A stretch of 64,000 nucleotides of DNA, taken from NCBI GenBank assembly GCA_019638625.1, contig JAHBTK010000002.1:744001-808000 (forward strand), given 5' to 3'. Source of the stretch: Chitinophagaceae bacterium (GTDB lineage: Bacteria; Bacteroidota; Bacteroidia; Chitinophagales; Chitinophagaceae). Below the pieces are notes generated by a model. That model saw only the letters and a list, made by a program, of their open reading frames with translations. It searched no databases and had not been told where the DNA came from. This document shows positions 41,749-50,854 of the stretch, piece after piece. Numbering within the stretch: position 1 is the stretch's first letter; every line of letters starts with the position of its first letter. The translations under genes were made by a program, and so were the position numbers.

Positions 41749-43296
41749 TTACCCCGCCCAGCCTTCCCGGTCCAGGCTCCGGTATTGGATGGCCTCCGCA
41801 AGATGATGTGTTTCAATATGGTGACTGGCCTCCAGGTCGGCAATGGTGCGGGCCACTTTCAGGATGCGGTCGTATGCCCTGGCAGAAAGGTTCAGCCTGT
41901 CCATAGCATTTTTGAGCAAGGACTGTCCCGCCGCGTTGATCGTGCAGATTTCCTTCAGCATCCTGCTGCTCATTTGCGCGTTGCTGTATACACCGCTTTC
42001 ATTCCCGTATCTTTCTGCCTGGATCTCCCGGGCGGCAATCACTCTTTCCCGTATGGCGGCAGAGCTTTCTCCTGGCTGTTGCACAGACAGCGCGGAGAAG
42101 GGAACCGGGGTCACTTCCACGTGCAGGTCTATACGGTCGAGCAGGGGTCCGGATATTTTGTTCAGGTATTTCTGGACAGCCCCCGGCGGGCAGGTGCACT
42201 CCTTTTCCGGGTGATTGTAAAAACCGCAGGGGCACGGGTTCATAGAGGCGATCAGCATGAAACTTGCCGGAAAATCCACCGCGATCTTTGCCCTTGATAT
42301 ACTTACCCTGCGTTCCTCCATCGGTTGTCGCATTACTTCCAGCACCGTTCGCTTGAACTCCGGTAATTCATCCAGAAAGAGCACTCCATTATGAGCCAAT
42401 GATATTTCCCCGGGCTGCGGTATTCCCCCGCCTCCCACAAGCGCGGCATCCGAAACCGTGTGATGCGGGCTTCTGAAGGGACGCCTGGATATAAGGGTGG
42501 TGTTGGTGGGAAGTTTACCGGCAACACTATGTATTTTGGTTGTCTCCAATGCTTCCTGCAGGGTAAGCGGCGGCAAGATGGAGGGCAGCCTTTTTGCCAG
42601 CATGGTTTTGCCGGCGCCCGGCGGCCCGATCAGGATAGCGTTGTGTCCGCCCGCCGCAGTAATTTCCAACGCTCTTTTAATATTCTCCTGCCCTTTTACT
42701 TCACTGAAATCAATTTCGAAACTATACTGCGATCCATAAAAAGATTCCCTCGCGTTTACCTGCACCGGCTGCAGGCTGCTTTCATCTCCGAAAAAATTGA
42801 TTACCTCGCTGATATGCGAAACGCCATACACTTTCAGGTTGTTCACAATGCCCGCTTCCAGGCTGTTTTGGGCGGGAAGGATCAGCCCTTTATAAGATTC
42901 CTTCCGGGCGGTAATGGCAATAGGCAAAGCGCCTTTTATAGGCTGCACCGTCCCGTCGAGGCTTAACTCCCCCATTACCATGTAATCCGAAAGACGCTCA
43001 GGATTGGGAAGCTGCTCACTTGCCCCCATTATGGCCAATGCAATGGGAAGATCAAAAGCGCTGCCGGTCTTCTTAATATCCGCGGGAGCAAGATTGACAA
43101 TTACTTTGGTGCGCGGCATGTAATGCCCGATGCTCTTTAAGGTACTTTCTATACGCTGTTCACTTTCTTTCACGGCATTATCCGGCAGCCCCACCATAAA
43201 AAACTTCTGACCACTGGTAACATTTACTTCAACAGTGATCGTAAGGGCTTCCACTCCATAAACAGCACTTCCAAAAGTTTTTACAAGCATAGGCAC
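41749..43296 (-). CDS. YifB family Mg chelatase-like AAA ATPase
   Basis: A 515-residue AAA+ protein of the YifB/ComM group. An N-terminal Lon-protease-like domain (residues 1-170) is followed by Walker A GPPGAGKTMLAKRLP near residue 223, Walker B VLFLDELPEF near residue 308 and a ComM-type CPCGFYNHPEKECTCPP cysteine cluster near residue 355. ComM homologues act as branch-migration helicases in natural transformation; a role in recombination is likely. The window also has tfoX-type and SCO genes but no other competence genes nearby. Confidence 0.85.
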   Translation of the reverse strand: MPMLVKTFGSAVYGVEALTITVEVNVTSGQKFFMVGLPDNAVKESEQRIESTLKSIGHYMPRTKVIVNLAPADIKKTGSAFDLPIALAIMGASEQLPNPERLSDYMVMGELSLDGTVQPIKGALPIAITARKESYKGLILPAQNSLEAGIVNNLKVYGVSHISEVINFFGDESSLQPVQVNARESFYGSQYSFEIDFSEVKGQENIKRALEITAAGGHNAILIGPPGAGKTMLAKRLPSILPPLTLQEALETTKIHSVAGKLPTNTTLISRRPFRSPHHTVSDAALVGGGGIPQPGEISLAHNGVLFLDELPEFKRTVLEVMRQPMEERRVSISRAKIAVDFPASFMLIASMNPCPCGFYNHPEKECTCPPGAVQKYLNKISGPLLDRIDLHVEVTPVPFSALSVQQPGESSAAIRERVIAAREIQAERYGNESGVYSNAQMSSRMLKEICTINAAGQSLLKNAMDRLNLSARAYDRILKVARTIADLEASHHIETHHLAEAIQYRSLDREGWAG

Positions 43297-43436
43297 AGGT
43301 TAGCGTGTTGCAGATAGTTGAAGATACTGAAATAAGCAGAAGAAATGAAACGCTGCCTGCCGGCAGCATGTGTGTAAGGTTTTCGCGTTTAAGAAAATAG
43401 CTGTTCCCTAACCTGTCTCCTGAAGCCTGCATCTTT

Positions 43437-43655
43437 TTATTGCCACAGCACATAAAACGGTACCGCCCGCAACTTGTTACCAAACGGCACCACCTCCTGC
43501 CCCGGATAGAGAACGGCCCCGCCCGAGAAGTGTTTTTCATTCAGTCCGGCAAAGGCCCTGATCCCGTTAAAGTCCCGGGCGTTTACGGATACTGTTTTCT
43601 TCACTTCTACCACAAATATTATCGGTTTACTGAGGTAATATATCCTACCACCCGG
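43437..43655 (-). pseudogene. Remnant of a DUF4143-type ATPase C-terminus
   Basis: A 72-codon open frame with no start, bounded upstream by an in-frame TAG. Its translation includes PIIFVVEVKKTVSVNARDFNG then GLNEKHFSGGAVLYPGQ and ends VPFGNKLRAVPFYVLWQ, which closely resembles the C-terminal DUF4143 domain of AAA ATPases of unknown function common in Bacteroidota. The rest of the gene is absent, so it is a decayed fragment, probably left by loss or transfer of such a gene. Confidence 0.6.
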
Positions 43656-43757
43656 CTAATATCCGGAAACAAAACAGTTTAATTTAAGTATTAATTAGCA
43701 GGTAGGCTCCGGGGCTTACCAAATATAGTTGCGGCAGCCAACCCAAGTTATTGCGCA

Positions 43758-46040
43758 ATGAAACAAATCGTCACTTCATTTGTCCTGGCTTTGTATGCTG
43801 CCGCTGTATCCGGCCAGTCCATTCCGTTTAAAAGTACTCCGCTGACGGACACCGGCGATATCTCCGCGAAAATGGTGGACGGGATCAATACATTCTTATT
43901 GTCTGAAACAGACCGGTTGTACCAGGAAAGAGCTACACAATGGAAAAAAGATTTCAGCAGCGCGGAGGCGTTTCGCCAATCTGTTTCAGGGCAGCGTCTT
44001 TTATTGACCAACCGCTTAGGTATATCAGGTGAACGGACTACTCCCCGACTGGAGGTATTGACCGGTGAAGGACTTCAGCAACTGGTGGTAACCACAGACG
44101 GAACCAGCATCTATGCAGTCCGTTGGCATGTGCAGGAGCATTTAACAGCAGAAGGGATTTTAATCAGGCCACAGGGAAAAGTGAAGGCAAAAGTAGTAAT
44201 GATACCCGATGCGGATATGTTGCCGGAGCTTTTGGGCGGGCTGGCGCAGCCCGGGAATCCGGGATTTGCCGCCGCGCTTATGTTGTCAGAAGCCGGGGTG
44301 GAAGTATTGATCCCCGCACTTATCAACCGGGAGACCGATTTTTCAGGCAATCCCTCCCTGAACAGAAAAACCGCTCAGCCTCACAGGGAATGGGTCTACC
44401 GGCAGGCCTATACTATCGGGCGACATGTAATAGGATATGAGCTGCAAAAAATATTTGCGGCGCTGGACTGGTTCAGCACCACGCCTCCTGCCAACACGCC
44501 GCTGGGGGTAGCCGGTTATGGAGAAGGCGGATTACTGGCTTTGTATGCTACTGCTCTTGACGAAAGGATCAGTTCCACTTTGGTAAGCGGCTATTTCAGC
44601 AAAAGAGAATCACTCTGGAAAGAACCTATTTACCGGAACGTTTTCGGTTTACTGAAAACTTTTGGGGACGCGGAACTGGCGGCAATGGCGTGGCCCCGCA
44701 AAATAATTATAGAAGCAGCGGCGGGTCCGGAGATAGTGCATAATAACCGGGGCGCCACCCCTGGCATGCTGTCCGGGCCGCTATATGAGATGGTGTCTGA
44801 GGAATATAAAAGAGCTGAAACCCTGATCCCGGCAGGCAAATCTCACCTGCAACTGGTGAGTAATGGTACCCGGCAGTCAGCCGCAATATTTACAACCTCC
44901 TCCCTTTCAGCATTCGCTCAGCCGCTTGCAATTGATTATCGCGTGACTAAACCCACCAGCGTAAAACCAATAGCCTGGATAGATAATAAACAAAGGCAGG
45001 AAAGACAGGTAAGGGAAATGACAACCAAAGTACAACTGGAGTTAGCCGTATGCGAACGAACCCGGAACCAGGAAGTATGGAAGCGGTTAAACGAGGGAAA
45101 TGATGCACAGAAAGCTGCGGTACGGGAGGAACTGAGAACCGCTTTCGGCAATGTATTGGGTCGTTTAGCCGCTCCTTCCGTTCCGTTTAATGCCCGGGCC
45201 AGAAAATATGACGAATCAGAAAAATGGATTAGTTATGAAATAATGCTGGATGTCTATAGTCCTGATGTATTTGCCTGGGGCATACTGGTTGTACCGAAGG
45301 GGATCAGCGCCGGTGAAAAACGGCCGGTAATTGTGTGCCAGCACGGGTTAGAAGGACTGCCGGCAGATGTGGTTACCACGGATTCCACGGCTAAAAATTA
45401 TCACTACTACAAAGGGTACGCCACCCGGTTGGCAGAAAAAGGATACATTACGTTTGCCCCGCATAACCCTTACCGTGGGGAGGATAAGTTTCGCGTCATA
45501 CAACGAAAAGCAAACCCGCTGGGGCTTACCTTGTTCTCGGTGATCACCGCCCAGCATGAAAGAATTGTGGAGTGGCTGCAGCAACTCAGTTTTGTGGACC
45601 CCGGACAGGTAGCCATGTATGGATTGTCGTATGGTGGCAAAACGGCCATGCGGGTGCCCGCCTTGGTGAAGGGATATGCATTGTCTGTATGCTCAGCCGA
45701 TTTCAATGAATGGGTGCGTAAAGTGTCCACTACCGATCATACTTTCGGCTATGTGTACACGGGAGAATATGACATGCCTGAATGGGATTTAGGACATACC
45801 TTTAACTATGCCGAGATGGCGGCACTGATCGCGCCGCGGCCTTTTATGGTGGAGCGGGGGCACTTTGACGGCGTAGGTACAGATGAGTGGGTGAACTATG
45901 AATATGCCAAAGTAAGGCGATATTATAATTTACTGGGGCTTTCAGAATCTGTAACCATTGAACATTTCCCGGGACCGCACAGTATCAACGGCAAAGGCAG
46001 TTTCGATTTCCTGGATAAGCATCTGCGTTTTAAAAAATAG
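43758..46040 (+). CDS. Secreted tandem alpha/beta hydrolase (acetyl xylan esterase-like)
   Basis: A 760-residue protein with a signal peptide (residues 1-19, ending VSGQS). Two alpha/beta hydrolase domains: the first (about residues 120-330) has GYGEGG near residue 251 in place of the usual GxSxG, so its nucleophile Ser is replaced by Gly and it is probably inactive; the second (about 460-755) has GLSYGG near residue 620 with a candidate Ser nucleophile, an acidic residue in GHFDGVGTDE near 705 and a His in FPGPHS near 740. The combination resembles acetyl xylan esterase/dienelactone-hydrolase type proteins of plant-polymer degradation. Confidence 0.75.
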   Translation: MKQIVTSFVLALYAAAVSGQSIPFKSTPLTDTGDISAKMVDGINTFLLSETDRLYQERATQWKKDFSSAEAFRQSVSGQRLLLTNRLGISGERTTPRLEVLTGEGLQQLVVTTDGTSIYAVRWHVQEHLTAEGILIRPQGKVKAKVVMIPDADMLPELLGGLAQPGNPGFAAALMLSEAGVEVLIPALINRETDFSGNPSLNRKTAQPHREWVYRQAYTIGRHVIGYELQKIFAALDWFSTTPPANTPLGVAGYGEGGLLALYATALDERISSTLVSGYFSKRESLWKEPIYRNVFGLLKTFGDAELAAMAWPRKIIIEAAAGPEIVHNNRGATPGMLSGPLYEMVSEEYKRAETLIPAGKSHLQLVSNGTRQSAAIFTTSSLSAFAQPLAIDYRVTKPTSVKPIAWIDNKQRQERQVREMTTKVQLELAVCERTRNQEVWKRLNEGNDAQKAAVREELRTAFGNVLGRLAAPSVPFNARARKYDESEKWISYEIMLDVYSPDVFAWGILVVPKGISAGEKRPVIVCQHGLEGLPADVVTTDSTAKNYHYYKGYATRLAEKGYITFAPHNPYRGEDKFRVIQRKANPLGLTLFSVITAQHERIVEWLQQLSFVDPGQVAMYGLSYGGKTAMRVPALVKGYALSVCSADFNEWVRKVSTTDHTFGYVYTGEYDMPEWDLGHTFNYAEMAALIAPRPFMVERGHFDGVGTDEWVNYEYAKVRRYYNLLGLSESVTIEHFPGPHSINGKGSFDFLDKHLRFKK

Positions 46041-46060
46041 ACCTTCATTTATACTACTAC

Positions 46061-46369
46061 ATGAAAACCGGAATATACATCATCGGGAACGGTAGTTTTG
46101 CCAACAAGGTTCATTTACCTTCGCCGCCCACATTTGAAGAGGAGATTGCAGGCATTTTCGCGTTCAATGAAGAACGATTGCAGCTAACGGCGGTTGCCTA
46201 TGGATTGAATAAAGAGCAGGTATTTGTATATGGTGGTTTTCTGAAAAACAACCTGGAGTTCATGAATTCGGTTATTAGGAGGATGAAAAAAACATCGTCA
46301 GCATTCAGGGATGTATTAAAAACCATGAGCCTGTGCGAAAGTATACCGGCTCAATCTTTATCGTCGTAA
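46061..46369 (+). CDS. Hypothetical protein (102 aa) in a transporter operon
   Basis: A 102-residue protein that I do not recognise: soluble, with a hydrophilic start (GIYIIGNGSFANKVHLPSPPTF) and a helical C-terminus (NSVIRRMKKTSSAFRDVLKTM). Located 20 bp after the esterase gene and its stop codon touches the start of the MFS gene (ATG at 46370), so it is co-transcribed with them. A role in sugar-acid metabolism is inference only. Confidence 0.5.
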   Translation: MKTGIYIIGNGSFANKVHLPSPPTFEEEIAGIFAFNEERLQLTAVAYGLNKEQVFVYGGFLKNNLEFMNSVIRRMKKTSSAFRDVLKTMSLCESIPAQSLSS

Positions 46370-47665
46370 ATGAGTACCAACCCATTGATCAATAAGCCCG
46401 GCCGTTTGCCCCGCATGCGCTGGGTAATGTTATCATTTGCTTTTTTTGCCACCGTACTGAACTATGTCGACCGGCTGGCCTTCAATTACCTGAGCGCTAA
46501 TGGTGAACTGAGGGAATTGATACCCAATGACGCATTCGGTTATATAGCCACGGCATTTTTTGTCGCCTATATGGCCTCCAACCTGGTATCGGGTTTTATA
46601 ATCGATAAGCTGGGAACGCGGGTTGGATATTCTCTTTGCATGGCCTTCTGGACTACCGCTTCTTTATTACATGCTTTCGCCCGGTTGCCTTTCCATTTCG
46701 GGATCGCCCGGTTTTTTTTAGGGATCGGGGAAGCGGGCAACTGGCCGGCGGCCATCAAGTTAACCAGCGAATGGTTCACGCCGGAAGAACGCTCCACCGC
46801 CACCGGTATCTTCAACAGCGGCGCCGCTGTAGGCGCTATTGTGGCGCCGCCCCTGATTGCATGGCTTGGCATTCATTACGGGTGGCAGGCTACTTTTATC
46901 ATTATCAGCAGCATCGGGTATCTGTGGCTGGTAGCGTTTTGGTTTACCTACTATACTCCCGAAAGAGCTGTTAAGGCTGCCAGAGCAAGAACCATCCCCC
47001 CCTTGAAGCTCATAAAAACCCGGTTTGTGGCCTGGCTTACTTTCTCCAAGGTATTCATGGACCCGGTATGGTATTTCATTACTTTCTGGATCGGGCGTTA
47101 CCTGGTGGATGTACATGGCTGGGGTATGGCTCAAATAGGATGGTTTGCCATGTTTCCTTTTATTGTTGCAGACATCGGGAATATACTGGGCGGATTGTTT
47201 ACCCAGTTCATTATCAAAAAGGGTATCCCTGTTCCAAGGGCCCGGAAGATAGCTGTGGGAACTTTCGGTTCCCTGCTGGCGCTTGCGCTGATCCTCGGTC
47301 CGTTTATTATCACCACCCCCGCTACCGCGTTAGTCGTACTGAGCGTGGCGGGATTCGGATATGCCGCCTACACCTCCAACACCATGGCTTTTCCGGCAGA
47401 TGTGGTGCCGCTTAGCGCAACGGCATCGGTTTGGGGTGTCGCCAGCGTCGGAGCAGGGTTAGGCGGTGCCTTATTCCAGGCATTGTCCGGGGCAACCATC
47501 GAACGTATTTCAAAGCTGTATGATTACACATTTGCCTATCACACGGTATTTGTGGGATATGGCGTACTGGCCCTGGTTGCTGTATTGGTGATACTGTTCG
47601 TTTTGGGTCCCCTGGAGAAAAACAGGGAACTGGAGGAATTTGTAAATGAATCAACAGCGTCGTAG
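46370..47665 (+). CDS. MFS transporter, hexuronate/ExuT-type (ACS family)
   Basis: Inner-membrane transporter of 431 residues with about 12 helices. NYVDRLAFNYLSANGELR near residue 29 and GEAGNWPAAIKLTSEWFTPEERSTATGIFNSG near residue 120 (positions) are the anion:cation symporter (ACS) signatures seen in hexuronate transporters. With the esterase upstream it likely imports sugar acids released from plant polymers. Substrate unproven. Confidence 0.8.
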   Translation: MSTNPLINKPGRLPRMRWVMLSFAFFATVLNYVDRLAFNYLSANGELRELIPNDAFGYIATAFFVAYMASNLVSGFIIDKLGTRVGYSLCMAFWTTASLLHAFARLPFHFGIARFFLGIGEAGNWPAAIKLTSEWFTPEERSTATGIFNSGAAVGAIVAPPLIAWLGIHYGWQATFIIISSIGYLWLVAFWFTYYTPERAVKAARARTIPPLKLIKTRFVAWLTFSKVFMDPVWYFITFWIGRYLVDVHGWGMAQIGWFAMFPFIVADIGNILGGLFTQFIIKKGIPVPRARKIAVGTFGSLLALALILGPFIITTPATALVVLSVAGFGYAAYTSNTMAFPADVVPLSATASVWGVASVGAGLGGALFQALSGATIERISKLYDYTFAYHTVFVGYGVLALVAVLVILFVLGPLEKNRELEEFVNESTAS

Positions 47666-47713
47666 AAAACCTAGTCCACGAGAGCCGCTTCGGATAATAT
47701 TTGTCAGAAGCTT

Positions 47714-48886
47714 TCATCCGCCGATTGCCATTCCGCTCAGTGTACTGCTGGCGCTCGAAACAAGACTATGGCTTTTACAGGCATGTATCCAGGTATTCCG
47801 GTTGTTATCCGCACCATCTATCTTATCTATAATTTCTTTAAAAGAATATGCCGCGCCTTCGCAAAAAACAGGTTCTCCCTCCCGGGGCAACGCTGCCGGC
47901 CCTGCGCCGCCATATTTGGTATTGGCTATACCGTGCCTGCTTAATATTTCCCTGACCCCTGCATAGTCATCTTCTGTGCCGAACACGAGAAAACCACCTT
48001 TCGCAGGTGCAGCCGTCGCTTCTGACAAGCCGGAAGAAGCCGGGCTGATAAAAAGTACGATTCTTTTTACGGCCAACATACACTGAACAAAGCCTGTCAG
48101 CAATATTGCCTTATACCAGGGATAATGTTTTTTCACAAAAATGCTCATTGCCCGGTAGAATGCTTTGAGATATTTTACATTGGTTTTGGCAGTACTTTCT
48201 CCTTTAAAATGTATAATGGTTACGCCGGGAAAATAGTAATTGTCATACCCGGCTTTTTCGATACGATACGATAAGTCGATGTCTTCACCATACATGAAGA
48301 ACGCTTCATCAAACCCGCCGGTGTTGTTGAGAACATCACGCGACACGAGAAAATATGCGCCCGACAATACAGGAACCTTATTTGTCGCCTTTTCAGGCAA
48401 ATGACCGCTATAGTACCGGGCAAAAAACGGAGAACGCGGAAAAAGGCGAATAAGCCCTGAAAACTTAAAAAAAGATGCCAGCACAGACGGAATGCCTCTT
48501 TTGCTTTCTTTGAGGAAGCAGCCGCTGCCATCAATCATCCTGACACCCAATGCGCCGATATTTTCCCCGGACTGCAAAAATGAGACCGTCTGCTGAAAAC
48601 AATCTTCGGGTACAATGGTATCCGGGTTCAGGAAAAGAATACAGGCACCCGTTGATCTTTCCAACCCGTAATTGCAGGCTCTGCCGAACCCCCTGTTTTC
48701 TTTTTCCCAGAAGAACCGTACCTGCGGGAACAATGGCTCCAGGTATAACCGGCTGCCGTCGGAAGAACCGTTGTCCACCACGATCACTTCCATATCCATG
48801 CCTTCGCCCGCTTTAAGCACGGAACAGAGACATTGTTCCAGGAAGAACTTCACATTGTAGTTGACGATTATTACAGAAAGCAACAA
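47714..48886 (-). CDS. GT2 family glycosyltransferase
   Basis: A GT-A glycosyltransferase of 390 residues: VIIVNYN at the N-terminus, the DxD-type motif LFLNPDTIV near residue 91 and a second GT-A pattern GGFDEAFFMYGEDIDLSYR near residue 195 (position). The C-terminus (about residues 330-390) is hydrophobic-rich and of uncertain function. Only TTG codons fit as starts (48886 or 48883), since an in-frame stop lies just upstream. Probably adds sugars to an envelope polysaccharide or glycolipid. Confidence 0.8.
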   Translation of the reverse strand: MLLSVIIVNYNVKFFLEQCLCSVLKAGEGMDMEVIVVDNGSSDGSRLYLEPLFPQVRFFWEKENRGFGRACNYGLERSTGACILFLNPDTIVPEDCFQQTVSFLQSGENIGALGVRMIDGSGCFLKESKRGIPSVLASFFKFSGLIRLFPRSPFFARYYSGHLPEKATNKVPVLSGAYFLVSRDVLNNTGGFDEAFFMYGEDIDLSYRIEKAGYDNYYFPGVTIIHFKGESTAKTNVKYLKAFYRAMSIFVKKHYPWYKAILLTGFVQCMLAVKRIVLFISPASSGLSEATAAPAKGGFLVFGTEDDYAGVREILSRHGIANTKYGGAGPAALPREGEPVFCEGAAYSFKEIIDKIDGADNNRNTWIHACKSHSLVSSASSTLSGMAIGG

Positions 48887-48960
48887 ACCCTATGATTTAA
48901 GGAACGAATTAATATATTTTCCGGCAGCAGGCAAAATAAACATACTCTGCTTTCAAGTGC

Positions 48961-48968
48961 TATCTTTG
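48961..48968 (+). promoter_or_regulatory. -7 box of the inositol-monophosphatase gene
   Basis: TATCTTTG, a full match to TAnnTTTG, ends only 4 nt before the ATG at 48973, so the mRNA may be leaderless. No clear TTG was seen at the usual -33 position. Confidence 0.45.
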
Positions 48969-48972
48969 CCCC

Positions 48973-49746
48973 ATGTTACAAACCACCTTATTGCAGGCTG
49001 CGAGAACTGCCGGAAATGTAATGAAAGAATCATTCAACGGCAAATTCAGGATCACCAACAAGGAGGGATTCAATAACCTTGTTACGGAAGTAGACCATGC
49101 ATCAGAAAAAGCCATCATCGATATAATAAAGGGAGCCTTCCCGGAGCATTATATTTTAAGTGAAGAATCAGGCGAATTGGTAATGGACTCGGAATACAAA
49201 TGGATCATAGACCCGATAGACGGAACCGTAAATTATGCCAACGGGATTCCGATCTGCTGCGTAAGCATAGCGGTGGAAAAAAACGATGAAGTGATCCTCG
49301 GGGCTGTTTACAATCCTTTTATGGAAGAGTTTTTTGTAGCTGAAAAAGGCAGGGGCGCTACATTAAATGACCGGAAGCTGCGGGTTACCGAAAAAAGCGA
49401 CCTGGCCACTTCCTGCCTGGTGACCGGTTTCCCCTACTCCTATCTTGATGAACCCAATGGTCCGCTGGAAATATTTGAAAAGCTGATACGGCTGGGAATC
49501 CCGGTGAGGCGGCTCGGCTCTGCTGCCATAGACCTGTGCTGGGTGGCCGCCGGCCGGTTTGACGGCTTTTACGAACATAAACTAAACGCCTGGGACAGCG
49601 CCGCCGGCTTCCTGATGGTAGAAGAAGCGGGGGGAAAAGTAACCGATTTTAAAGGAAACGAGTATTCTCCCTACCAGCCGCATATAGCTGCAACCAACGG
49701 TAAGATCCATGTAGCACTTCTGGACTTTGTAAACGGTAAAGCTTAA
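48973..49746 (+). CDS. Inositol monophosphatase family protein (SuhB-like)
   Basis: A 257-residue phosphatase. The metal-binding motifs are present: EVDHASEKAI near residue 40, EESGEL near residue 63, WIIDPIDGTVNYANG near residue 78 and NAWDSAAGFLMVEEAGG near residue 207. The family hydrolyses inositol phosphate or 3'-phosphoadenosine-type substrates; this member could be SuhB-like, and cytoplasmic. A -7 box sits almost on the start codon. Followed by thiL at 19 bp. Confidence 0.85.
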   Translation: MLQTTLLQAARTAGNVMKESFNGKFRITNKEGFNNLVTEVDHASEKAIIDIIKGAFPEHYILSEESGELVMDSEYKWIIDPIDGTVNYANGIPICCVSIAVEKNDEVILGAVYNPFMEEFFVAEKGRGATLNDRKLRVTEKSDLATSCLVTGFPYSYLDEPNGPLEIFEKLIRLGIPVRRLGSAAIDLCWVAAGRFDGFYEHKLNAWDSAAGFLMVEEAGGKVTDFKGNEYSPYQPHIAATNGKIHVALLDFVNGKA

Positions 49747-49765
49747 ACCCACTAACACCCCAGGT

Positions 49766-50794
49766 ATGTCAACAAGAACTGAAATTTCATCATTGGGAGA
49801 ATTTGGACTAATCGATCATCTCACCCAGAATAACGAAACGAAACACGCCTCCACCCTGGTAAGCGTAGGAGATGACGCGGCGGTACTGGACCACCTGGGA
49901 AAACAAATAGTGGTTACCACCGACCTTTTGATAGAGGGAGTACATTTCGATCTTACCTATGCTCCCCTGACGCACCTGGGCTATAAAAGCGTGATCGTAA
50001 ACCTCAGTGATGTATATGCGATGAACGCTACACCCACACAGATCACCATGAGCATCGGGCTGAGCAACAGGTTCAGCGTGGAGGCGCTGGATGAGTTTTA
50101 TGAGGGTGTGTATATTGCCTGCGAGAAATACAATGTAGACCTGGTGGGAGGAGATACTACCAGCTCAACCAAAGGATTTATCATCAGTGTAACCGCTATT
50201 GGTGAGGTGCAGGAAAACAGGGTTGTAAAAAGAGACGGCGCCCGGCAGGGTGATCTGATTTGTGTAACCGGGGACCTTGGCGCGGCATATCTCGGACTGC
50301 TGTTAATGGAACGGGAGAAAAAGATATTCCTGGAAAGCCCGTCTGTTCAGCCGGACCTGGAAAACCAGGATTACCTTTTACGCCGGTTGCTGAAACCCGA
50401 AGCCCGCAAAGACATTATCGATTTTTTTGAAGAACAGCAAATCATGCCGACCTCTATGATAGATGTGAGCGATGGGTTAAGCAGTGAAATATTGCATATC
50501 TGCAAACAAAGCAATGCCGGATGTGTAATATATGAAGACAAAATTCCCATAGCGGAAGAATCCCGCAATTTTGCCTTTAAACTGGGGCTTGATCCCACCG
50601 CCTGCGCTTTAAGTGGTGGAGAGGATTATGAACTCCTGTTCACACTCAGGCAGGAGGACTATGACAAGATAACCCTCAACGAACAAATTAGCGTTATTGG
50701 CTATATTAAGGAGCCGGAAGAGGGAGCTCATATTATTACCCGTGCTGAAAAAAAGCATGCGTTGACTGCGCAGGGATGGAATGCTTTTAAATAA
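49766..50794 (+). CDS. thiL: Thiamine-phosphate kinase
   Basis: Phosphorylates thiamine phosphate to thiamine diphosphate, in the cytoplasm. The 342-residue protein has VSVGDDAAVL near residue 32 (N-terminal metal/ATP-binding motif), TTDLLIEGVHFDL near residue 53, NLSDVYAMNA near residue 77 and IDVSDGLSSEI near residue 232, all typical of ThiL. Downstream of the inositol-monophosphatase-family gene on the same strand. Confidence 0.95.
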   Translation: MSTRTEISSLGEFGLIDHLTQNNETKHASTLVSVGDDAAVLDHLGKQIVVTTDLLIEGVHFDLTYAPLTHLGYKSVIVNLSDVYAMNATPTQITMSIGLSNRFSVEALDEFYEGVYIACEKYNVDLVGGDTTSSTKGFIISVTAIGEVQENRVVKRDGARQGDLICVTGDLGAAYLGLLLMEREKKIFLESPSVQPDLENQDYLLRRLLKPEARKDIIDFFEEQQIMPTSMIDVSDGLSSEILHICKQSNAGCVIYEDKIPIAEESRNFAFKLGLDPTACALSGGEDYELLFTLRQEDYDKITLNEQISVIGYIKEPEEGAHIITRAEKKHALTAQGWNAFK

Positions 50795-50854
50795 TATCTG
50801 TTTTTTTACGTTTATCCATTGCACCAGGTAATTCTGCATAATAAGAATGGGCTT

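Noticed and set aside
43229..43540. 103-aa minus-strand frame over the YifB start
   Set aside because: Cys-rich and without domain pattern; the real content there is the YifB start and the DUF4143-type remnant in another frame.
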